A DNA stretch of 7,823 bases from Nitrospinota bacterium (GTDB taxonomy: Bacteria; Nitrospinota; Nitrospinia; Nitrospinales; VA-1). The translations under genes were made by a program, and so were the position numbers. The stretch spans positions 1 to 7,823 of the forward strand of contig PCCT01000085.1 of NCBI GenBank assembly GCA_002731985.1, given 5' to 3'. Shown piece by piece: positions 1-7,014 of the stretch. The notes beneath the pieces were generated by a model. That model saw only the letters and a list, made by a program, of their open reading frames with translations. It was not told where the DNA came from and did no database searches. Within the stretch, counting starts at the first letter, position 1. The number at the start of each line of letters is the position of its first letter.

Positions 1-2241
1 ATAAGAGGAATGAGTTGTGCCAGTTGCGCCTCCAGGATCGAGAAGAAGGTCGCTGGCCTGGATGGTGTAAGGCAGGTAGGAGTCAATTTCGGAGCAGAAC
101 AGGCTTCCATTGATTATGACTCGGATATGGTTTCTCCGGCGGGTATTCATGAAGTTATCGAAAAGCTGGGATTCGAAGTTCCGGCTAATGAGGAGTCTAA
201 AGCGGAACAAATTGAGACAGAGGATAAACATCATGACCGTGAAATAAATATAATCAAGAGACGATTTATTTTCAGCGCTTTTGTGGCGGTAGTCATAATG
301 TCTGGTGGTATGGAACTGGGGAGGGATTTTTTTCCTGGCGAGGGATCTACGAAACATAATTTATTACTGTTGATATTGGCAACGCCTGTCCAGTTTTGGG
401 CTGGCTGGATTTTCTACCGAGGTACCTGGACAGGGATCAGGCACGGTTATTCAGACATGAATACACTCATCGCTGTGGGTACTTCCGCCGCTTATCTCTA
501 CAGTGCATTCACGACAATATTCCCTAGGTTTTTCCAGGGCATGGGCAATGAACGTGCCGTTTACTTTGATTCATCGGTGATGATCATTGCACTGGTGCTG
601 ATGGGCCGATTGCTGGAAGCAAGGGCAAAATCCAACGCATCCAGCGCGATCCGTAAATTGATAGGTCTGCAACCTAAAACCGCGAGAGTGGAACGAAATA
701 ATACAGAGATAGATATCCCTATTACCGAAGTGGTGGCAGGGGATACTGTGATGGTTAGACCGGGTGAAAAAATTCCTGTTGATGGGATAATCATTAACGG
801 CTCCTCTTCTGTTGATGAATCCATGATCAGCGGTGAAAGTATTCCTGTAGATAAGAATCCGGGCGAGTCTGTTGTTGGTGGTTCTATAAATAAATCCGGA
901 TTTTTCAAGATGCGTGCTACTCGATTGGGTAAGGACTCTGTCCTTTCCCAAATAATTAGTTTAGTTGAGGAAGCGCAGGGATCAAAAGCGCCAGTGCAAA
1001 GAATGGCAGATAGGGTGGCGGGTGTTTTTGTGCCCGTCGTGATGGGAATAGCAACGTTATCTTTTTTAGGCTGGTGGATTTTTGGGGAATCCATGAATCT
1101 GCCGACTTCTCCGTTTGTATTTGCTCTGATGATATTTATATCGGTCATGATCATTGCCTGCCCTTGTGCTCTTGGGCTGGCTACGCCTGCGGCCATCATG
1201 GTAGGTACCGGAAAAGGGGCAGAGTCGGGAATACTTATTAAAGGTGGGGAAGTTCTGGAGTTGGTGGGGAAGCTGGATACTGTACTTTTTGATAAAACAG
1301 GAACTCTTACTGAAGGAACTCCGGAAGTGAATGATGTGGTCCTTGAGACGGATTCAGAATTTTCGGTGGATCATTTATTGTTATTCGCGGCTTCGCTTGA
1401 AAAGGGATCAGAGCATCCTTTGGCAGAGGCTGTTGTCAGTGAAGCTAAAAGAAGAAACTTAAAGCTTGAGGAGATATCTTCTTTTAAAGCCTTGCCCGGG
1501 TTTGGAGTCAGTGCCACATTGAATCATCAAGAGATGATTTTAGGGAACGCGCGCTTGATGAATGAAAATGGCGTCGATATTGCGGCTTGGCCTGAGCGTT
1601 TGGAGGGACATGCTCTTCAGGGTAAGACATCCATGATACTGGCGGTCTCAAAAAAAGTGGTGGGGGTTATTACGACAGCAGACACAGTTCGCCCGCATGC
1701 CAGGGAAGCTGTTGAGCGTCTGAGAGGTCTTGGCCTTGAAGTCGGCATGATCACCGGTGATAATCGGCACACGGCTCAAGCCATTGCACATCAACTGGAC
1801 ATTCAAACTGTGTTGTCCGAAGTGCTTCCCGGTGACAAAGCTAATGAGGTTGAAAAATTGAAAGCCAAGGGGCACTTGGTGGCTATGGTAGGGGATGGGA
1901 TCAATGATGCTCCGGCACTTGCCCGAGCTGATTTGGGAATTGCGGTAGGGTCGGGTACTGATGTGGCCATGGAAGCGTCTGATATAACTTTGATGACCAG
2001 CGACCTCAGGGCAGTAGCCGATGCGATCGAATTAAGTAAAAGAACCATGACGAAAATTAAACAAAATCTATTTTGGGCATTTTTCTATAATTGCGTAGGC
2101 ATTCCGATTGCCGCAGGACTATTATATCCTGTGTTTGGAATTTTACTCAAACCGGTATATGCCGCTATGGCGATGGCATTCAGTTCAGTTTCTGTGGTTG
2201 GTAATTCGCTTTTACTAAAAAATATTAATTTGAGAAAATGA
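1..2241 (+). CDS. copA: Copper-translocating P1B-type ATPase, 5' end outside the window
   Basis: Inner-membrane ATPase that exports Cu(I) from the cytoplasm. The frame is open from base 1, and the first ATG (base 10) lies inside the metal-binding motif (I-R-G-M-S-C-A-S-C). The true start is therefore upstream and at least about ten residues are missing. Numbering from that Met: one heavy-metal-associated domain at about 1-60 with the CxxC pair; A-domain SGES at 274-277; CPC metal site in a membrane helix at 384-386; phosphorylated Asp428 in DKTGT; HP motif at H469-P470; TGDN at 582-585; GDGINDAP at 628-635. The last two helices carry Y693-N694 and M722-x-x-S-S, the residues that mark Cu(I) specificity in the CopA (P1B-1) group. 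Hydrophobic stretches fit eight membrane helices. No copper regulator or chaperone is in view. A second upstream metal-binding domain cannot be excluded. Confidence 0.95.
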   Translation: MRGMSCASCASRIEKKVAGLDGVRQVGVNFGAEQASIDYDSDMVSPAGIHEVIEKLGFEVPANEESKAEQIETEDKHHDREINIIKRRFIFSAFVAVVIMSGGMELGRDFFPGEGSTKHNLLLLILATPVQFWAGWIFYRGTWTGIRHGYSDMNTLIAVGTSAAYLYSAFTTIFPRFFQGMGNERAVYFDSSVMIIALVLMGRLLEARAKSNASSAIRKLIGLQPKTARVERNNTEIDIPITEVVAGDTVMVRPGEKIPVDGIIINGSSSVDESMISGESIPVDKNPGESVVGGSINKSGFFKMRATRLGKDSVLSQIISLVEEAQGSKAPVQRMADRVAGVFVPVVMGIATLSFLGWWIFGESMNLPTSPFVFALMIFISVMIIACPCALGLATPAAIMVGTGKGAESGILIKGGEVLELVGKLDTVLFDKTGTLTEGTPEVNDVVLETDSEFSVDHLLLFAASLEKGSEHPLAEAVVSEAKRRNLKLEEISSFKALPGFGVSATLNHQEMILGNARLMNENGVDIAAWPERLEGHALQGKTSMILAVSKKVVGVITTADTVRPHAREAVERLRGLGLEVGMITGDNRHTAQAIAHQLDIQTVLSEVLPGDKANEVEKLKAKGHLVAMVGDGINDAPALARADLGIAVGSGTDVAMEASDITLMTSDLRAVADAIELSKRTMTKIKQNLFWAFFYNCVGIPIAAGLLYPVFGILLKPVYAAMAMAFSSVSVVGNSLLLKNINLRK

Positions 2242-2258
2242 TTCTAGAGCTTTGATGA

Positions 2259-2483
2259 AATCCTACTTTTCTTGGTGAAATACCGAGGCGGTTTCCTGAA
2301 AAGTTCGTGCGGTACTACGATGCCTATGGTGAGAAGATGGAAGAAAATGAAATTTTCGCCGTTCTATTTCCTGATGGGTGCCATCCCAACGCCATCGGTC
2401 ATCGATTATTGGGAGAGATTATTTTTGACGTCCTGGAGCGAAAGCCCCGGAAGATTGTTGAATCCGGAAGTAAAAAAGGCTGA
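2259..2483 (+). pseudogene. C-terminal remnant of an SGNH/GDSL-family hydrolase
   Basis: An open stretch of 74 codons with no ATG suitable as a start. It begins right after an in-frame TGA at 2256-2258 and ends at TGA 2481-2483. The encoded peptide contains D-G-C-H-P-N-A-I-G-H at residues 39-48, which is the block V signature (DxxHPN..GH) of SGNH/GDSL esterases and lipases, where Asp and His belong to the catalytic triad. It is followed by a helix-like tail (LLGEIIFDVLERKP). The nucleophile block (GDS) and the other N-terminal blocks are absent, and copA ends only 18 bases upstream. This is best read as the 3' end of a gene whose 5' part was lost. Its last 78 bases are antisense to the end of apbE. 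The family call rests on a single motif plus the shape of the flanking peptide. Confidence 0.6.
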
Positions 2484-3455
2484 TCCTGACTTTGTAATTA
2501 CCATTCCTTCAACACCATCAAGTGAGTCAATGAGATTGATTCCTTTTTCAGGTCCAAGAACAAACAAGGCGGTTGATAGAGCATCCGCATCGGCAACGGT
2601 ATCTGCTATAACGGTTGCGGACATGACATTCTCAGCAGGCTCACCGTCTTTAGGGTTCAAAATATGATGATACCTTTTTCCATCTCGAATAAAGTATCGC
2701 TGGTAATCCCCCGAAGTGGCTACAGCTTTATCAGCAAGATCCAACGAGGCGATCATTGCTTCCGGTTTGCGTGGGTGTTGTAATCCGATGCGCCAGGGTT
2801 TCCCTTCTTGACCTGATCCAAAAGCCATCAGGTCTCCTCCAGCGTTTACGAGTCCGTTTTTAATCCCGGAACTTTTCAAAAAGTCTACGGCTCGATCAAC
2901 GGCATAGCCCTTTCCCAACGCACCAAGGTGAAGAGACATGCCAGCATTCTTCAAGCTGATTGAATTCCTATCTATAGAAATATTCTGGTAGTCGATCAAG
3001 TCTACAGCTGTTTTCAATTTCTCAGGATCGGGCAGGGCAGGTGATTCTGAATCGAATTTCCATAATGTGACAGCAGGGCCAATGCTTATATCTATCGCTC
3101 CATTTGAAAAATCCCCCCAGTGTACTCCGAGTTGAATAACTTTTAGCAAGTCGGAGGACACTGTGATTTTGTTTTCGTTGCCTGCAGACAAGTTAAGTTT
3201 TAATAATTCTGATTCCGGGAGACGGGTGCTCATTATTTTTTCAAGTCGTGACATCTCGTCGAACGATTTATCTATAGCTTTGTGAGCGAGGTCGTTGTCT
3301 GTGGCACGAACGGTAATCTCTACTAGCGTTCCCATAATGAACTGGGTGCGTTTGACGATCTTGGTTTCTTTGGTTTCGCAAGAAAGCAATAGGGAACACA
3401 AAATAATCAGGAAGATGTAATAAGGGGCGAGTTGCTTAACCGTTTTACCAGACAT
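2406..3455 (-). CDS. apbE: FAD:protein FMN transferase, lipoprotein (ApbE family)
   Basis: Transfers FMN from FAD onto Thr/Ser of target proteins (for example Rnf/Nqr subunits and other exported flavoproteins), using Mg2+, on the periplasmic side. The 349-residue length is normal. The N-terminus is a lipoprotein signal: a hydrophobic stretch ending in a lipobox L-L-S-C with Cys26. Family motifs in order: MGT at 41-43, DISIGP at 122-127, GALGKGYAVD at 178-187, NAGGDL at 204-209, ATSGDYQRYF at 246-255, HHILNPKDG at 263-271, and the Asp/Thr metal region ADTVADADALSTA near 284-296. The start is the first ATG after an in-frame TGA and lies 9 bases after the clC stop. No good Shine-Dalgarno is visible, so translation is probably coupled to clC. 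The last 25 codons overlap the hydrolase remnant on the other strand, so the natural C-terminus may have been altered. No flavinylation target is encoded nearby. Confidence 0.93.
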   Translation of the reverse strand: MSGKTVKQLAPYYIFLIILCSLLLSCETKETKIVKRTQFIMGTLVEITVRATDNDLAHKAIDKSFDEMSRLEKIMSTRLPESELLKLNLSAGNENKITVSSDLLKVIQLGVHWGDFSNGAIDISIGPAVTLWKFDSESPALPDPEKLKTAVDLIDYQNISIDRNSISLKNAGMSLHLGALGKGYAVDRAVDFLKSSGIKNGLVNAGGDLMAFGSGQEGKPWRIGLQHPRKPEAMIASLDLADKAVATSGDYQRYFIRDGKRYHHILNPKDGEPAENVMSATVIADTVADADALSTALFVLGPEKGINLIDSLDGVEGMVITKSGSAFFTSGFNNLPGLSLQDVKNNLSQ

Positions 3456-3465
3456 TCAATTGAAT
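3454..3465. repeat. Perfect 12-bp palindrome at the clC/apbE junction
   Basis: ATTCAATTGAAT reads the same on both strands. It spans the gap between the clC stop and the apbE start, touching the last base of the clC stop codon and the first two bases of the apbE ATG. It sits where the apbE ribosome binding site should be. It may be chance in A/T-rich sequence. Confidence 0.5.
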
Positions 3466-5219
3466 CATCGTTCAAATCCTGAGACAAGGATTTCGCGGTT
3501 GTAGGCAGCCATCACATCGCCACGGGTGAGCATGCCGATAACCTTGGCTTTGTCATCATTTCGCACCACAGGGAGTTGATCTACATCCAATTGAGAAAAA
3601 ATTTCCATCGCTTCATTTAAATTTTGCTCTGGAGTGAGAACCTGTACTTTATGCGTTGCGAGCTCTTCCGCTACAAGGAGGTCGCCCAATTGTTCTTCAA
3701 ACATCATTTCACGTATGTCAGAAAAAGACAGAATTCCCGTCATATCCCCCTTGTTGTCGAGAATCGGGAAATAGAAATTTTTGGAATAGGATATGGTCTC
3801 AAGAACTTTGCGAAAGGGCATTTCCTGTGCGATGGTTGTAAACTCCGTATTCATTACATCACGTACCTTTACGGAATTCATTATGGAGACTTCCCTGCCA
3901 TGACGGATGTTGATTCCTTTATTCAATAGATACTGAACATAGAGGGAGTGCTTGGTGAACCTTTGATAGGTATACGATGCTGCGATACATGAAGCCATGA
4001 TCGGAAGGATCAAAGTGTAATCGTTTGTCAGTTCGAACAGCATCAGGATGTTGGTGAGGGGGGCCTGCATAACAGCACCGGCTACCGCTCCCATCCCGAC
4101 GACTGAATAAGTTTCAGGGGATGCTGTCAGTGCAGGGAAAACACCATGAACACTGGACCCAAAAGCCGTTCCCAGCATAGCGCCTACAAACAGGGAAGGA
4201 GCGAACACACCACCCATTCCTCCAGACCCCAGAGTGATAGAGGTACACATAATTTTCATGAAAACCAGAATGAAGGCTAACCCCCAGAACATTTGCCCGG
4301 TCAGTGCCTGTTCCATGAAATCATATCCGTTGCCAAGAATCTGCGGCAGAACAATGGATATCATGCCCACTATGAATCCGCCAAGCGCGGGTTTTAAATA
4401 ATTTGGGATATTTATTTTTTCTTCAAACAATGCCTGAGTGTAAAAATAAGTGAACGTGAATAACCGGGCTACTATTCCGCATAACATTCCCAGAGCCAGG
4501 TAAAAAATAATTTCGGTAGGATGCACCAGTTCGTGCACGGGTACATTAAAGGTAACTTCGTTGCCTTCCAGAGCGCGGCCCGTTACGGTACCTATCACAG
4601 ACGCTATGATGATGGGGCTGAAAGTGTGAATAGTGAAATCGCCGAGAATAATCTCCAGCGCGAACAGTACCCCGGCCAATGGAGCGTTGAAAGAAGCGGC
4701 AATCCCTGCCGCCGCGCCGCATCCAACCAGAACGCGCATTCTCTCTGTGGAAAGATGAAGCCATTGACCAAGTGCAGAACCTACGGCCGCTCCGATCTGT
4801 ACGGTCGGGCCTTCCCTGCCTGCCGAACCGCCAGAGCCTATCGTTATCGATGAAGTGACAGCGCAAGTGGTGATAGTGCGTTTGCGTACCTTACCGTCAT
4901 TCAAGGCAACCGCGTACATTACTTTGTGCACTCCATTTTCTTTTACTGCGTTCGGGAAAAATTTGCAGATGAGGCCTATGAAACATCCTCCAACCATCGG
5001 CATGAGCGGGAGGAGGAATGGATACATTTGAGGGGGTATGCCCGCCAGAGAAAATCCTTTGATAGAAAAAACGGATTCAAAAAATTCAATCATCCATCGA
5101 AAAAATGTGGATGCGAATCCTGCAATGAACCCAAGCAAAGCGGCGAGGATCAACATGTTTTGATCAAACATCAAAACATTGCGAAATTTCTCTCGAACTT
5201 GATCGGTCACAGCGGACAT
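3465..5219 (-). CDS. ClC-family chloride channel/transporter with C-terminal CBS pair
   Basis: Inner-membrane anion channel or anion/proton exchanger of the ClC family, 584 residues. Visible motifs: GSGGSAGREGP at 128-138 with the gating glutamate E136; the FNAPLAG helix at 178-183; GSGGMGGVFAP, the GxFAP anion-site loop; MQAPLTNILMLFELTNDY; and a conserved SLY tyrosine before the cytoplasmic tail. The tail (about 447-580) has two CBS domains, VRDVM...FPILD..GDMTGILSFSDI and VQVLTPEQNLNEAM...LPVV...VIGMLTRGDV, which usually sense adenine nucleotides. By eye against E. coli ClC, the intracellular proton glutamate (E203) is replaced by I190, and the SGIP filter motif reads NGVH (95-98). The start at 5219 has AGGTGA just upstream at proper spacing. 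This is the first gene of a two-gene unit with apbE. The substrate cannot be assigned from sequence. Confidence 0.93.
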   Translation of the reverse strand: MSAVTDQVREKFRNVLMFDQNMLILAALLGFIAGFASTFFRWMIEFFESVFSIKGFSLAGIPPQMYPFLLPLMPMVGGCFIGLICKFFPNAVKENGVHKVMYAVALNDGKVRKRTITTCAVTSSITIGSGGSAGREGPTVQIGAAVGSALGQWLHLSTERMRVLVGCGAAAGIAASFNAPLAGVLFALEIILGDFTIHTFSPIIIASVIGTVTGRALEGNEVTFNVPVHELVHPTEIIFYLALGMLCGIVARLFTFTYFYTQALFEEKINIPNYLKPALGGFIVGMISIVLPQILGNGYDFMEQALTGQMFWGLAFILVFMKIMCTSITLGSGGMGGVFAPSLFVGAMLGTAFGSSVHGVFPALTASPETYSVVGMGAVAGAVMQAPLTNILMLFELTNDYTLILPIMASCIAASYTYQRFTKHSLYVQYLLNKGINIRHGREVSIMNSVKVRDVMNTEFTTIAQEMPFRKVLETISYSKNFYFPILDNKGDMTGILSFSDIREMMFEEQLGDLLVAEELATHKVQVLTPEQNLNEAMEIFSQLDVDQLPVVRNDDKAKVIGMLTRGDVMAAYNREILVSGFER

Positions 5220-5259
5220 CTACATCACCTGTTTAATAGCGAAACAATTGAATTTTTGC

Positions 5260-5265
5260 ATTATA
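5260..5265 (-). promoter_or_regulatory. Candidate -10 box for the clC-apbE unit
   Basis: On the minus strand these bases read TATAAT, a perfect sigma-70 -10 hexamer. Transcription would start about 34 bases before the clC ATG, leaving a short leader with its Shine-Dalgarno (AGGTGA). No convincing -35 hexamer lies 16-18 bases upstream, nor is there an extended TG. The site might need an activator or may be a chance match in A/T-rich sequence. Confidence 0.4.
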
Positions 5266-5317
5266 AAGGAAGGGTGCTATAAACGCTAGTCTTTCAGTAT
5301 GTTCCAGACCCCATAAA

Positions 5318-5347
5318 TTGGATGGAACTTATCCATTTCCTTATGCT
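5318..5347 (+). promoter_or_regulatory. Candidate sigma-70 promoter for rpe
   Basis: TTGGAT at 5318-5323 and TATGCT at 5342-5347 are separated by 18 bases. Each hexamer matches the consensus at four of six positions. A second TATGCT at 5347-5352 is offset by five bases. Transcription from here would give an rpe leader of roughly 90 bases that includes the stem-loop at 5351-5387. The rpe Shine-Dalgarno is AGGA at 5435-5438, 8 bases before the ATG. Confidence 0.35.
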
Positions 5348-5350
5348 ATG

Positions 5351-5387
5351 CTCCACCAAATCAGAAAAACCTCCTGTCTCGGTGGAG
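5351..5387 (+). other. Stem-loop in the putative rpe leader
   Basis: CTCCACC at 5351-5357 is a perfect complement of GGTGGAG at 5381-5387, giving a 7-bp G/C-rich stem around a 23-base loop that itself contains CCTCC. No U-tract follows, so it is not a typical Rho-independent terminator. I do not recognise a riboswitch class. It could be a leader structure, a protein site or chance. Confidence 0.3.
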
Positions 5388-5446
5388 GCGCACTGCTGTA
5401 GGGCATCTATTAAAAATCCCGAACTTATAAATTCAGGAAACCAATT

Positions 5447-6094
5447 ATGATCAAAATCGCTCCTTCCATATTGTCAGCGGATTTCAGCAAGCTGGGTGAC
5501 GAAATAAAGGCTGTTGAAGACGCTGGAGCGGATTGGATTCATGTAGATGTGATGGACGGCCATTTTGTGCCCAATATCACCATCGGTCCACCCGTTATTG
5601 AATCTATTCGCAAAGTCACAGACCTTCCACTCGACGTGCATTTGATGATCGAAAATGCAGACTGCTATATAAAATCTTTTGCCGATGCCGGAGCAGATAT
5701 CCTGACGGTTCATGTGGAAGCCTGTCGACATCTCAACCGAACCCTGCAATCGATTCGCGAGCACAAGGTTAAAGCCGGGGTGGTGCTTAATCCTGCCACG
5801 CCTCTGTCGAGTCTGGAGGAAGTTCTGCACGAAATTGATATGGTGCTTCTCATGACTGTGAATCCCGGATTTGGTGGTCAATCTTTCATACCCTCCATGT
5901 TGGATAAAATATCCAACCTGAGCGATATCATGAGTAATTATGAAGATGAGATTGAATTGCAGGTAGACGGTGGGGTGAAACCGGACAACGCGGGAGATAT
6001 AAAAGAGTCGGGAGCTACAATACTCGTTGCCGGCTCCGCTATTTTTAATAGTAAGGATTATACAAAAGCGATCCAGACTCTGCGGGATGCTTGA
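5447..6094 (+). CDS. rpe: Ribulose-phosphate 3-epimerase
   Basis: Interconverts D-ribulose 5-phosphate and D-xylulose 5-phosphate in the pentose phosphate pathway (and the Calvin cycle where present). It is a cytoplasmic TIM-barrel metalloenzyme. The 215-residue length is typical. Signatures in order: KIAPSILSADF at the N-terminus, HVDVMDGHFVPN with metal ligands H32 and D34 and the acid/base D34/D37 region, DVHLM with H65, the flexible phosphate loop NPGFGGQSF at 139-147, VDGGV with catalytic/metal D174, and the phosphate-binding VAGSAIF near the C-terminus. All expected active-site residues are present, so it should be functional. The ATG has AGGA 8 bases upstream. It stands alone on its strand, divergent from clC and convergent with hsp20. 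The neighbours give no hint of a Calvin-cycle cluster. Confidence 0.97.
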   Translation: MIKIAPSILSADFSKLGDEIKAVEDAGADWIHVDVMDGHFVPNITIGPPVIESIRKVTDLPLDVHLMIENADCYIKSFADAGADILTVHVEACRHLNRTLQSIREHKVKAGVVLNPATPLSSLEEVLHEIDMVLLMTVNPGFGGQSFIPSMLDKISNLSDIMSNYEDEIELQVDGGVKPDNAGDIKESGATILVAGSAIFNSKDYTKAIQTLRDA

Positions 6095-6101
6095 CTACGG
6101 A

Positions 6102-6190
6102 TAACCCCACCCAGCCTCCCCTTGGTAAGGGGAGGAGCTTATTCTCCTCCTTATGAAGGAGGCCTGTCCAGAGCAAAGCGTGGGAGGTTA
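6102..6190. repeat. MITE-like palindromic intergenic repeat
   Basis: About 90 bases packed with inverted repeats between the convergent rpe and hsp20 genes. CCTCCCCTT (6115-6123) pairs perfectly with AAGGGGAGG (6127-6135) around a 3-base loop. CCTCCTT (6146-6152) pairs with AAGGAGG (6156-6162), again with a 3-base loop. The ends are imperfect terminal inverted repeats: TAACCCCAC at 6102-6110 against GTGGGAGGTTA at 6180-6190. This fits a non-autonomous dispersed repeat. The first stem begins 20 bases after the rpe stop and could help end both transcripts, though there is no T-tract. Dispersal cannot be tested from a single copy. Confidence 0.55.
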
Positions 6191-6215
6191 AAGGGGGAAG
6201 GAATGATTCCCATCA

Positions 6216-6716
6216 TCAATTAACAGGAATCTTTTTAACCTCCTTTTTCTCTTCGGGGGGTTTTGGCAGTTTAACTGTCAATACACCTTTAGAGAAAGAA
6301 GCATCTATGTTACCCGGGTCGACCGTTTCAGGAACCTGGAAACTCCTCTGGAAGGAACCATAAGACCGTTCCACCCGGTAATACTCTTTCTGTTTATCCT
6401 CCTTTTCTATTTTCTTCTCGCCCTTGAGCGTGAGATTTCCATCGTCAAACGTAACATCGATATCTTTCTCATCCATTCCAGGCAGTTCAGCGGAAATCAG
6501 AAAGTCATTTTCAGTTTCCGTGACATCTACCTTAGGGACGCAACTGTGCGCGAGAACCGGACGGAAGTCGAATGAAGTATTGTTAAAAAAATCCCTGCTC
6601 AAATGGTTAAATAAGCGATTCATATCCTCTCCGATAAAGAAGGAAGCATCAGGGTCATAATGAGCAGGCGTATTGTAAGAGTTCCTGCGTGTTGGAATAA
6701 GGTTTCTAAAGTTCAT
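6216..6716 (-). CDS. Small heat-shock protein, Hsp20/alpha-crystallin family
   Basis: ATP-independent holdase chaperone that binds unfolding proteins in the cytoplasm. With the chosen start it has 166 residues. The N-terminal arm is at about 1-60 (Phe/Asn-rich). The alpha-crystallin domain is at about 61-151, opening with VPKVDVTETENDFLISAELPG and closing with the conserved FSKGVLTVKLPK. A short tail ends in I-P-V (163-165), the IxI/V motif that docks between subunits. The start at 6716 is chosen because AAGGAG lies 9 bases upstream. A TTG at 6743 and an ATG at 6725 also open the frame, but the first lies inside the leader hairpin and the second directly abuts the Shine-Dalgarno. A sigma-32-like promoter and a foldable leader precede it. 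The gene is convergent with rpe. Confidence 0.95.
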   Translation of the reverse strand: MNFRNLIPTRRNSYNTPAHYDPDASFFIGEDMNRLFNHLSRDFFNNTSFDFRPVLAHSCVPKVDVTETENDFLISAELPGMDEKDIDVTFDDGNLTLKGEKKIEKEDKQKEYYRVERSYGSFQRSFQVPETVDPGNIDASFSKGVLTVKLPKPPEEKKEVKKIPVN

Positions 6717-6723
6717 GGCAATC

Positions 6724-6788
6724 ATCTCCTTTCGCCAGAGCAATATCTGGCAAATAATTAGTATCGTTTAGCTATACTTGCAGGAGAC
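6724..6788 (-). promoter_or_regulatory. Putative RNA thermometer in the hsp20 leader
   Basis: Read as mRNA, three helices can form together. Helix 1 pairs UCUCCU (6787-6782) with AGGAGA (6730-6725), the Shine-Dalgarno itself, with a further G-U pair. Helix 2 is AGUAU (6778-6774) with AUACU (6764-6760), loop of 9. Helix 3 is UUUGCCAGA (6754-6746) with UCUGGCGAA (6739-6731), nine pairs with one G-U and a 6-base loop, abutting the Shine-Dalgarno. This three-way arrangement with a weak, SD-hiding outer helix resembles the logic of RNA thermometers that control small heat-shock genes. It does not match the known ROSE or fourU sequences. Pairing was done by eye and no folding energy was computed. 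Confidence 0.45.
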
Positions 6789-6810
6789 CGGTCAACTGCT
6801 TTCTACTTTA

Positions 6811-6840
6811 TAAATGGAATTGAATAGAGGTGATGTCAAG
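6811..6840 (-). promoter_or_regulatory. Sigma-32 (RpoH)-like heat-shock promoter of hsp20
   Basis: On the minus strand CTTGACA (6840-6834) is followed, after 14 bases, by TTCCATTTA (6819-6811). The E. coli sigma-32 consensus is CTTGAAA, a 13-15 base spacer, then CCCCATnTA, so both boxes and the spacing agree well. TTGACA is also a perfect sigma-70 -35 box, and the TTTATAAAG at the -10 side is A/T-rich, so a vegetative or dual promoter is possible. Transcription would start near 6805, giving a leader of about 90 bases that contains the complete putative thermometer. Confidence 0.6.
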
Positions 6841-6995
6841 GCAGGCTTGAAAATATACTTATGTCAATCGGATTTACCGCAGCAACAGACGTGACTGTGA
6901 CCCCTTCAGGCAATCTCTCAACCTTCAGCGCAACAGCCTTCCATAGTCTAGGCTCAATCACCTTCACCATGAACGCCCAGGGAACGATTAGCTAA
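6834..6995 (+). other. Short Thr/Ser-rich ORF, possible gene remnant
   Basis: Open after an in-frame TGA at 6831-6833 and closed by TAA at 6993-6995. An ATG at 6861 would give 44 residues. The peptide has about nine Thr and seven Ser and no Lys, Arg or Glu, with alternating hydrophobic positions (for example DVTVTP, LSTFSATAF, SITFTMNAQGTIS). This looks like beta-strands from a secreted or surface protein. No convincing Shine-Dalgarno precedes the ATG, and the hsp20 promoter overlaps its 5' end on the other strand. I do not recognise a family. It may be the tail of a lost gene or chance. Confidence 0.25.
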
Positions 6996-7014
6996 TGAAT
7001 TTGGTGAAATCGGC

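Noticed and set aside
561..1199. 212-codon minus-strand ORF inside copA
   Set aside because: It lies wholly opposite highly conserved CopA domains and its translation is low-complexity Ser/Thr/Ile with no motif. It is a shadow of copA.
2272..2667. 131-codon plus-strand ORF
   Set aside because: Most of it is antisense to apbE, and its first part is in a different frame from the hydrolase remnant, which carries the recognisable motif. The translation shows no family feature.
6743..6743. TTG start extending Hsp20 to 175 residues
   Set aside because: The TTG lies inside the leader hairpin, has no Shine-Dalgarno, and the extension would translate the AAGGAG ribosome binding site of the internal ATG.
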